A stretch of DNA of 64,000 bases from Stenotrophomonas_A sp035629025 (GTDB lineage Bacteria; Pseudomonadota; Gammaproteobacteria; Xanthomonadales; Xanthomonadaceae). Below are positions 43,281 to 49,511 of the stretch, one piece after another; within the stretch, counting starts at the first letter, position 1, and each line of letters starts with the position of its first letter. The DNA lies in NCBI GenBank assembly GCA_035629025.1, contig DASPIU010000016.1, forward strand, positions 1 through 64,000, written 5' to 3'. A program made the translations under genes and the position numbers. The notes beneath the pieces were generated by a model. The model saw nothing but the letters and a program-made list of their open reading frames with translations, had not been told where the DNA came from and searched no databases.

Positions 43281-44981
43281 ATGCCCGCACCCGATTCCGA
43301 GCCGCTTCCCAGCCATGTCATCGGTCCAGGCGACCAGCCGCTGCTTGAGGACACAGTGGGGGCCCTGCTGCAACGCGCCGCGCAGCGCTGGCCCCGCCGC
43401 CCCGCGCTGGTGGTACCCGCGCAGGACGCGCGCATCGACTACGCCACGCTCGACGCGGCGGTCACACGGCTGGCCGCTGGCCTGCTGACGCTGGGGTTGG
43501 AGCCGGGCGAGCGCATCGGCATGTGGTCGCTCAACCGCACCGAATGGATCTTGATGCAGTTCGCCAGCGCTCGCGCCGGCTTGATCCTGGTCAACATCAA
43601 CCCGGCCTACCGCAGCCACGAACTCGAATACGCACTGGCCACCACGCAATGCCGGGCACTGGTGATGGCGCGCCTATTCAAGACCTCGGACTACGTGGCG
43701 ACCCTGACCAGCGTGGTGCCGGAGCTGGCGCTGGCCCAGCCCGGCCAGTTGCACTGCGCGCGGCTGCCCGAACTGCGCCACGTCGTGCTGCTTGACGATG
43801 CGCCCGCGCTGCCGGGCACCTGGCGGTTCAATGACATCGCCAACTGCCGCGACACCGCTGCACTGGCGCGCGTGGATGGCCTGCAGGCCACCCTGGTCGC
43901 CAGCGATCCGATCAACATCCAGTTCACCTCAGGCACGACCGGCTCGCCCAAGGGCGCGACACTGAGCCACCGCAACATCGTCAACAACGCGTTCTTCATC
44001 GGCGACCATCTGCACCTGGGGCCGGAGGACCGGGTCTGCATCCCGGTGCCGTTCTACCACTGCTTCGGCATGGTCGGCGGCAGCCTGGCCTGCGTGGCCC
44101 ATGGCAGCTGCATGGTGGTGCCCGGCGAGGGATTCGACCCGCTTGCCACGTTGCAGGCCACCGCGCAGGAGCGCTGCACCGCGCTGTACGGCGTGCCGAC
44201 GATGTTCATTGCGATGCTCGAGCACCCGCAGTTCGCCGAGTTCGACCTCACTGCGCTGCGCACCGGCATCATGGCCGGCTCACCCTGCCCTGAGGAAGTG
44301 ATGCGGCAGGTGGTCACGCACATGCACATGGCGGAAGTGACGATCGCCTATGGCATGACCGAGACCAGCCCGGTCAGTTTCCAGACCCGCGCCGACGCGC
44401 CGCTGGCGCGGCGCGTTGATTCGGTCGGACGCGCGCATCCGCATGTGGAGGCGCGCATTGTCGACAAGCAGGGCCGCATCGTGCCGCGTGGCACCGCCGG
44501 CGAACTGCATACCCGCGGCTACCTGGTGATGCTGGGCTACTGGGGTGATCCCGAACGTACCGCCGAAGTGCTGGATGCCGATGGCTGGATGCACACCGGC
44601 GACCTGGCCACGCTGGATGACGAGGGCTATTGCCGCATCGTCGGCAGGCTCAAGGACATGCTGATCCGCGGTGGCGAGAACGTGTATCCGCGGGAAGTCG
44701 AGGAATTTCTCTACGGGCATCCGGCTGTGGCCGACGTGCAGGTGTTCGGTGTGCCCGACGACCGGCTGGGCGAAGAAGTCTGCGCCTGGATTCGCCTGCG
44801 CGATGGTGCGCAGGCCGACGCCGAGGCGATCCGCGAGTACTGCCGCCAGCACATCGCCCACTACAAGGTGCCGCGCTATGTGGAGTTCGTCAGCGAATTC
44901 CCGGTCACGGTCACCGGCAAGGTGCAGAAGTACGTGATGCGCGAGGTGATGGCCAAGCGGCTGACGGAGCGGCGCGGCTAG
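43281..44981 (+). CDS. Acyl-CoA ligase (AMP-binding protein)
   Basis: A 566-residue adenylate-forming enzyme. The P-loop FTSGTTGSPKGATLSH, the AYGMTETSP adenine motif, GYWGDPERT, TGDLATLDDEGY, RGGENVYPREVEE hinge and the C-terminal catalytic Lys in VTGKVQKYVMRE are intact. It activates a fatty acid as acyl-CoA via acyl-AMP; chain length is unknown, though the layout fits medium-chain acyl-CoA synthetases. ATG 43281 starts MPAPDSEPLPS; the longer upstream frame runs through the previous region and is rejected. Confidence 0.9.
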   Translation: MPAPDSEPLPSHVIGPGDQPLLEDTVGALLQRAAQRWPRRPALVVPAQDARIDYATLDAAVTRLAAGLLTLGLEPGERIGMWSLNRTEWILMQFASARAGLILVNINPAYRSHELEYALATTQCRALVMARLFKTSDYVATLTSVVPELALAQPGQLHCARLPELRHVVLLDDAPALPGTWRFNDIANCRDTAALARVDGLQATLVASDPINIQFTSGTTGSPKGATLSHRNIVNNAFFIGDHLHLGPEDRVCIPVPFYHCFGMVGGSLACVAHGSCMVVPGEGFDPLATLQATAQERCTALYGVPTMFIAMLEHPQFAEFDLTALRTGIMAGSPCPEEVMRQVVTHMHMAEVTIAYGMTETSPVSFQTRADAPLARRVDSVGRAHPHVEARIVDKQGRIVPRGTAGELHTRGYLVMLGYWGDPERTAEVLDADGWMHTGDLATLDDEGYCRIVGRLKDMLIRGGENVYPREVEEFLYGHPAVADVQVFGVPDDRLGEEVCAWIRLRDGAQADAEAIREYCRQHIAHYKVPRYVEFVSEFPVTVTGKVQKYVMREVMAKRLTERRG

Positions 44982-44984
44982 AAT
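44979..44984 (+). promoter_or_regulatory. Possible -10 box of the mscS gene
   Basis: TAGAAT whose TAG is also the stop codon of the acyl-CoA ligase. It lies 28 bases before the mscS start. No clear -35 box is seen. Confidence 0.33.
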
Positions 44985-45011
44985 GGCCCTCCGTCCCCGC
45001 ATGCCGTACCG

Positions 45012-45605
45012 ATGCCCTTGCCGCTTCCAGCCCTGATCCGCACGCTGTTCCCAGGCCTCGACTCACGTCTGGACCCGCGTCTGGTCGGTGCCGCGGAAAC
45101 CACGCTGCAGATCGTCCTCATCATCGCGGTGGCCTTGCTGCTGCGCGCCATTCTGCGCCTGCTGATCCGTCGCCTCCACCGCCGCTATGCCCTGCCCCCG
45201 GAAATCGACATCGGCGTGCGCCGCACCAGCAGTGTGCTGATCAGCGTCGCCGCCTTGCTCGCGATCCTGTACAGCCTGGGCGTCACCCCTGGCGTGCTGT
45301 GGGCCGCCTTCACCGGCTTCGCCGCTGTGGGCGCGGTTGCATTCTTCGCCGCGTGGAGCGTGCTGTCGAACATCTTCTGCACGTTCCTGATCGTCACCAC
45401 CCGCCCGTTCCGCCTGCACGACCACATCGAGCTGCTGGAGAACGGCGACAAGCCCGGCCTCAAGGGCAAGGTGGTGGACATCAACCTGATCTACACCACC
45501 TTGCAGGAGGCTGATGAAAGCAGCGTCCTGCAGATTCCCAACAGCCTGTTCTTCCAGCGTACGACGCGGCGGCAGCGGAATGCTTCGGGGCCTTATGCGG
45601 GGTGA
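45012..45605 (+). CDS. Small MscS-family mechanosensitive channel protein
   Basis: A 197-residue inner-membrane protein with three helices (about 28-48, 72-92, 95-125) and a beta domain. The third helix AVGAVAFFAAWSVLSNIFCTFLIVTTRPF and the following HIELL, GLKGKVVDINLIYTTL and IPNSLFF match the MscS pore and beta domain. It is shorter than E. coli MscS and ends soon after the beta domain. It opens under membrane tension in osmotic downshock. Confidence 0.88.
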   Translation: MPLPLPALIRTLFPGLDSRLDPRLVGAAETTLQIVLIIAVALLLRAILRLLIRRLHRRYALPPEIDIGVRRTSSVLISVAALLAILYSLGVTPGVLWAAFTGFAAVGAVAFFAAWSVLSNIFCTFLIVTTRPFRLHDHIELLENGDKPGLKGKVVDINLIYTTLQEADESSVLQIPNSLFFQRTTRRQRNASGPYAG

Positions 45606-45643
45606 TGCTGCTTGCGTTGGATGCAAAGTGGCCTGACGGCGTA

Positions 45644-45670
45644 CGGTCGCGGCTGAAGCCGCTCCTACAG
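45644..45670. repeat. Half copy of family 3 repeat
   Basis: GGTCGCGGCTGAAGCCGCTCCTACAG: only the right half of the family 3 unit. It lies between the convergent mscS and YbiI-like genes and is followed after about 50 bases by the nested palindrome of family 1. Confidence 0.75.
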
Positions 45671-45721
45671 TGCACACATCGGCCGCTCCCCCGCTTTTGT
45701 TTCCGGTGGCGGGGATTTGTC

Positions 45722-45829
45722 GGGCGGTCGGGGGCAGGCCCTTTCGGGACCGTTGGCGCCATGGATGGCGCCATCGAGCCCCAGGGATGGGTTCACCGCG
45801 TGTCCCGAAAGGGCCTGCTCCCGGCCGCC
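45722..45829. repeat. Nested palindromic repeat, family 1 copy 2
   Basis: Outer arms 45722-45750 and 45802-45829 pair almost fully, with G-T pairs. The inner hairpin 45754-45762 with 45765-45773 is perfect with the same GG turn inside CATGGATG as copy 1 at 21-132. CGAGCCCC follows the inner hairpin in both. Arm sequences differ between the copies while pairing is kept. The 272-base gap between mscS and the YbiI-like gene holds no gene. Confidence 0.85.
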
Positions 45830-45877
45830 ACGCAGCGAACCATGGCAGCCGCCCGACGAGTTCGCGATTACGACACA

Positions 45878-46144
45878 TCAGCGCAGCTGGCTGTCCTTGC
45901 TACCTCGGCGGTTATACCCACTGAACCCCGCCTCCTCATCATCCCGCGCCTGCTGGCACGCCACACACAGCCGCACTCCCGGCACCGCCTTGCGCCGCGC
46001 CTCCGGAATGGGCGCATCACACTCCTCGCAATGCTCGCGCCCGGGGCCCTGCGCCAGCTGACTGCGCGCCCGCTTGATCGCATCGTCCACCGTCGCGTCG
46101 ATCTGGTCCTGCACCGCGCCATCGCCTGCCCAGCCGGTCGCCAT
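45878..46144 (-). CDS. DksA/TraR C4 zinc-finger protein, YbiI-like
   Basis: An 88-residue protein. The zinc finger CEECDAPIPEARRKAVPGVRLCVAC has four cysteines, and the end NRRGSKDSQLR is exactly that of E. coli YbiI as I remember it; the length (88) also matches. It lacks the coiled coil of DksA, so action in the polymerase channel is unsure. Of two adjacent ATGs (46147, 46144) I chose 46144, which is six bases after AGGAGG. Confidence 0.9.
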   Translation of the reverse strand: MATGWAGDGAVQDQIDATVDDAIKRARSQLAQGPGREHCEECDAPIPEARRKAVPGVRLCVACQQARDDEEAGFSGYNRRGSKDSQLR

Positions 46145-46290
46145 CATCCACCTCCTGCACACGCACACCTGTGCTTCGCTACATAGGTGCGCCGCCACCG
46201 CCGCGCAAGATGCGGCGGCTGCTTCCGCCGCGGCATTCACGCTAGCATTCACCCACCGCCTGGCGCGGTCCTCCACACAGGAAAACATGC

Positions 46291-46530
46291 ATGGAAAAGT
46301 CGGTACACCCGTTCTCGGAACTGTTCGCCCAGCTTGGCCTGCCCGCAGACGAAGCCAGCATCCGCAGCTTCATCGCCACCCACGCGCCCCTGCCCGATGA
46401 CATGCGCCTGGAAGAAGCCCCGTTCTGGAGCCCGGCCCAGGCCGCCCTGCTGCGCGAGGAGCGCCTGGACGATGCCGACTGGATCGTCACCATCGACCAG
46501 CTCAACGTCGCCCTGCACGCGGCCAGCTGA
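46291..46530 (+). CDS. DUF2789 family protein
   Basis: A 79-residue small helical protein. HPFSELFAQLGLPADEASIRSFIATHAPL and the closing FWSPAQAALLREERLDDADWIVTIDQLNVAL fill the whole DUF2789 family, of unknown function. It is divergent from the YbiI-like gene. Its TGA lies in a small hairpin (TGAGC-CCTT-GCTCA, 46528-46541) that also contains the stop of the facing response regulator. Confidence 0.9.
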   Translation: MEKSVHPFSELFAQLGLPADEASIRSFIATHAPLPDDMRLEEAPFWSPAQAALLREERLDDADWIVTIDQLNVALHAAS

Positions 46531-46538
46531 GCCCTTGC

Positions 46539-46910
46539 TCAACGCGCCACAGCCTGGGCATCGTCAAGCATGCCCAGCAGCTGCGGCAGCCGGTACGGCT
46601 TGGGCAGGAAACTCACGTTGGCCGGCAGCGGCGGCAACTGCGCCCGCGCATAGCCAGAAGACAGGATCACCCGCGCCGCCGGCTGCAGCCGCGCACTATG
46701 CGCTGCCAAATCGATGCCAGACACGCCATTGGGCATGCTCACGTCGCTGAAGACGAAGTCGAAATGCGCCCCGCTCTCCAGCAACGCCAGCGCCTGCTGG
46801 CCATCGTCCACTGTCACCACGCGATAGCCGAAATCCGGCAAGGCGTCGCGCATCAGCTCGCGCAGGCTTTCGTTATCTTCGACCAGCAGCACCGTGGGTT
46901 CATGGCTCAT
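46539..46910 (-). CDS. Single-domain response regulator
   Basis: A 123-residue CheY-like receiver with no output domain. Acidic pocket LLVEDNESL (about 8-16), phospho-acceptor Asp in VFSDVSMPNG (about 55), Ser in VILSSGY and Lys in LPKPY. The histidine kinase partner is not in the window. Such stand-alone receivers with SGY-type sequence often pair with hybrid kinases. The start ATG 46910 overlaps the end of a small upstream frame. Confidence 0.9.
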   Translation of the reverse strand: MSHEPTVLLVEDNESLRELMRDALPDFGYRVVTVDDGQQALALLESGAHFDFVFSDVSMPNGVSGIDLAAHSARLQPAARVILSSGYARAQLPPLPANVSFLPKPYRLPQLLGMLDDAQAVAR

Positions 46911-47101
46911 GCGCTTGCTCCACGGCGGACGCGCAGGCGCGACGAACCGCCCGTTCCGGTTCGCCGGTCATGATGTAGGGGTCCGGCCGGGAGCCGGCTG
47001 CAATGCCCTGGGATGGGCGCGGACGCATCCGCCAGCGCGGAGCGCAATGCACAAGCGGCGGGGGCCAGCACGCTCGCATCCAGCTTCAGGTTCACCTTCA
47101 C
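46907..47101 (-). CDS. Possible small ORF coupled to the response regulator
   Basis: A 64-codon frame with GTG start at 47101 and GAGGAGGG six bases upstream, a strong ribosome site. It ends in an ATGA overlap with the response regulator start. The first 25 residues (MKVNLKLDASVLAPAACALR) look protein-like. The second half is rich in Arg/Gly/Ser and may be noise. No family is recognised. The ribosome site and overlap are the only support. Confidence 0.3.
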   Translation of the reverse strand: MKVNLKLDASVLAPAACALRSALADASAPIPGHCSRLPAGPLHHDRRTGTGGSSRLRVRRGASA

Positions 47102-47201
47102 ACGACGCCCTCCTCACCCCGAGGGGCAAGACTAGGGGCGGCTTTGTGAAGATCACGTCACCCGCGGGCGCCGGCCGGGCGATCCCGGCCGGCGCCAGAC
47201 T

Positions 47202-47372
47202 TCAGACCTTCTTGGCGATCGACATGCCGATCAGGAACAACACCACGGCAATGATGACCGCGCCCCAGAACAGGAACTTGGCGATGCCGATCGACGCACC
47301 GGCCAGCCCGCCAAAGCCGAGCACGCCGGCGATGATGCCGATGATGGCAAAAATGATGGCCCACTTGATCAT
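47202..47372 (-). CDS. DUF1328 (YtjA family) small membrane protein
   Basis: A 56-residue protein, MIKWAIIFAIIGIIAGVLGF, then GGLAGASIGIAKFLFWGAVI and the end GMSIAKKV. It has two membrane helices separated by a Gly-rich turn, the complete DUF1328 domain. The start at 47372 has GGAGAAAG seven bases upstream. Family members are small inner-membrane proteins often induced by stress; function is unknown. Confidence 0.92.
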   Translation of the reverse strand: MIKWAIIFAIIGIIAGVLGFGGLAGASIGIAKFLFWGAVIIAVVLFLIGMSIAKKV

Positions 47373-47525
47373 GTCTTTCTCCGACGGTTACGGCGTATCG
47401 CCATGGCTGCGCAAGTTAGGCAGCGGCGCGTCGGGCGAAGGTGAACACGACGCGCAGGCCACGTGAGTGTCGATGCACGCCGGCCTCGTTCGTCGCCCTT
47501 GCATCACACCACCCAGGAATCGCGA

Positions 47526-48182
47526 ATGCCCACGCCAGAGTTGATCGCCCATCCCTTTTCCTCGTATTGCCAGAAGGTGCTGGTGGCCCTGTACGAAAAC
47601 GGCACCGAGTTCACCTACCGCTCGCTGGAAGACGCCGCCACGCAGCGACTGCTGGCCGAGCACTGGCCGATGAAGCGCTTCCCTGTGCTGCTCGATGGCG
47701 CGCGCACCATCATCGAGGCCAGCACGATCATCGAATACCTGGACCTGCACCATCCCGGTCCACAGCGCCTGCTGCCCGCTGATCCGGACCTGGCCTGGCA
47801 GGTACGCATGCTCGACCGCTTCTTCGACAACTACATTTCCACCCCGCAGCAGAAGATCGTCTTCGACCATCTGCGCGCCGACACCGACCACGATCCCTAC
47901 GGCGTGGCCGAGGCCCGGCGCACGCTCGACACCGCCTACGCCTGGCTGGACGACTACCTGGACGGCCGCACCTGGGCGGTCGGCGCCGACTTCAGCCTGG
48001 CCGACTGCGGCGCGGCGCCGTTCCTGTTCTATGCCGACTGGACTCACGCCATCGCGCCACGGTTCGCGCGCGTGCATGCCTACCGCCAGCGCCTGCTGCA
48101 GCGGCCGTCGTTCGCCCGCGCGGTGGACGAAGCGCGCCCGTTCCGGTCGTACTTCCCGCTCGGCGCCCCGGACCGGGATTGA
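47526..48182 (+). CDS. Glutathione S-transferase family protein
   Basis: A 218-residue GST. The thioredoxin-like domain has SSYCQKVLVALYENG (active-site Ser/Cys region), KRFPVLLDG and the glutathione-binding EASTIIEYLD. The helical domain includes GADFSLADCGAAPFLFYAD, the conserved N-capping motif. The substrate is unknown. ATG 47526 starts MPTPELIAHPFS. It has no close operon partner. The 150 bases between it and DUF1328 hold no gene. Confidence 0.9.
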   Translation: MPTPELIAHPFSSYCQKVLVALYENGTEFTYRSLEDAATQRLLAEHWPMKRFPVLLDGARTIIEASTIIEYLDLHHPGPQRLLPADPDLAWQVRMLDRFFDNYISTPQQKIVFDHLRADTDHDPYGVAEARRTLDTAYAWLDDYLDGRTWAVGADFSLADCGAAPFLFYADWTHAIAPRFARVHAYRQRLLQRPSFARAVDEARPFRSYFPLGAPDRD

Positions 48183-48211
48183 GCCGGACCAGGGGGCGCG
48201 GTCACCCGGCA

Positions 48212-48237
48212 CCGGGCGCATGCATGAATGCGCCCGG
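48212..48237 (+). terminator. Hairpin after the GST gene
   Basis: A perfect 10-bp stem (48212-48221 with 48228-48237) with a six-base loop, 30 bases after the GST stop. There is no T-run. It may stabilise or end the GST transcript. Confidence 0.45.
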
Positions 48238-48243
48238 CTGGTC

Positions 48244-48294
48244 TAGAATGCGCGGCAGCGACGCTGAGGGTTCATCCGCCATCGTCGCTTTTTT
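48244..48294 (+). promoter_or_regulatory. Promoter and terminator-like leader hairpin before leucine dehydrogenase
   Basis: TAGAAT at 48244-48249 fits a -10 box. Straight after the expected start, GCGACG at 48258-48263 pairs with CGTCGC at 48283-48288, and six T residues follow at 48289-48294. If the box is used, this hairpin is an intrinsic terminator in the leader, that is, an attenuator. If not, it is a second terminator of the GST gene. No leucine-rich leader peptide was found. Confidence 0.45.
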
Positions 48295-48365
48295 GTTTCC
48301 GTTCCCTGCCCAGGCAGAGTTTCGGCTGCAGCACGCATCCGCGTCCGCCATCGGAGCCCGTCCCC

Positions 48366-49469
48366 ATGCTTTTTGAAACGCTCGACACCAGCGGCCATGA
48401 ACAGGTCGTCTTCTGCCACGACAAGGATGCCGGGCTGCGCGCGATCATCGCGCTGCACAGCACCGTCCTCGGGCCGGCCCTGGGCGGCGTGCGCATGCGC
48501 CCGTACCCCAACAGCGAGGCGGCGATCAACGACGCCCTGCGGCTCAGCCGCACCATGACCTACAAGAACGCCCTCGCCGGCCTGAACGTCGGCGGCGGCA
48601 AGGCGGTGATCATCGGCGACCCCAAGACCGACAAGACCGAGGTGCTGTTCCGCGCCTTCGGCCGCTATGTCGAGTCGCTGGGCGGGCGCTACATCACCTC
48701 CGAGGACGTGGGCACCGACCTCAACGACATGGAGCAGATCTACCTGGAGAGCGAGTACGTCACCGGCGTGCACCAGGCCCATGGCGGTTCAGGCGACCCG
48801 GCGCCGTTCACCGCCTATGGCGCGCTGCAGGCGCTGATGGCCTCGCTCAACCGCAAGCTCGGCCACGAGGAAGTCAGCAAGGCCAGCATTGCCATCCAGG
48901 GCCTGGGCCACATCGGCATGGAGCTGGTGAAGCTGCTCAAGGAACGCGGCGCCAAGCTGATCGTCACCGACCTGGACCCGAGCCTGGTCGACCGCGCGGT
49001 CAGCGAATACGGCGCCGAAGCGGTCAAGCCCGACGAAATCTACGACGTGGCCGCCGACGTGTTCGCGCCCTGCGCCTTCGAGGGCGCGATCAACCAGGAC
49101 ACCCTGCCGCGCCTGAAGACCCGCATCATCTGCGGTACCGCCAACAACCAGCTGGCCGATGCGGCCACCGGCGAGGAACTGCATCGCCGCGGCATCCTCT
49201 ATGCGCCCGACTACGTGGTCAACGCCGGTGGCGTGATGAACGTGTCGCTGGAGATCGACGGCTACAACCGCGAACGCGCGATGCGCCTGATCCGCAGCAT
49301 CTATCACAACCTGGAAAAGGTGTTCTCGCTGTCGGCGCAGGAAGGTATTCCGCCGCAGCAGGCCGCCGACCGCATGGCGCAGGCGCGCATCGATGCCATC
49401 GGCAAGCTCAAGCTGCCGCTGGGGCGCACCGCCCCGCGCTTCATCAACAAGCTGCGCAACGAGCGCTGA
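48366..49469 (+). CDS. Leucine/branched-chain amino acid dehydrogenase
   Basis: A 367-residue Glu/Leu/Phe/Val dehydrogenase. GGVRMRPYPNSEAAINDALRLSRTMTYKNALAGLNVGGGKAVI contains the catalytic Lys pair of the leucine-dehydrogenase group. The NAD domain has the GLGHIG fingerprint (about residue 181). It deaminates leucine, valine or isoleucine to the 2-oxo acids that feed iso-branched fatty acids, abundant in xanthomonads. ATG 48366 begins the family start. Confidence 0.92.
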   Translation: MLFETLDTSGHEQVVFCHDKDAGLRAIIALHSTVLGPALGGVRMRPYPNSEAAINDALRLSRTMTYKNALAGLNVGGGKAVIIGDPKTDKTEVLFRAFGRYVESLGGRYITSEDVGTDLNDMEQIYLESEYVTGVHQAHGGSGDPAPFTAYGALQALMASLNRKLGHEEVSKASIAIQGLGHIGMELVKLLKERGAKLIVTDLDPSLVDRAVSEYGAEAVKPDEIYDVAADVFAPCAFEGAINQDTLPRLKTRIICGTANNQLADAATGEELHRRGILYAPDYVVNAGGVMNVSLEIDGYNRERAMRLIRSIYHNLEKVFSLSAQEGIPPQQAADRMAQARIDAIGKLKLPLGRTAPRFINKLRNER

Positions 49470-49475
49470 GCGAAT

Positions 49476-49504
49476 GCGCCGCGCCGGTGCTGCCGGCGCG
49501 GCGC
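49476..49504. terminator. Bidirectional terminator hairpin
   Basis: A perfect 12-bp GC stem (49476-49487 with 49493-49504) with a five-base loop, between the convergent leucine dehydrogenase and autotransporter genes. No strong T-run on either side, but the position and stem suggest a shared transcription end. Confidence 0.6.
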
Positions 49505-49511
49505 GTCCCGA

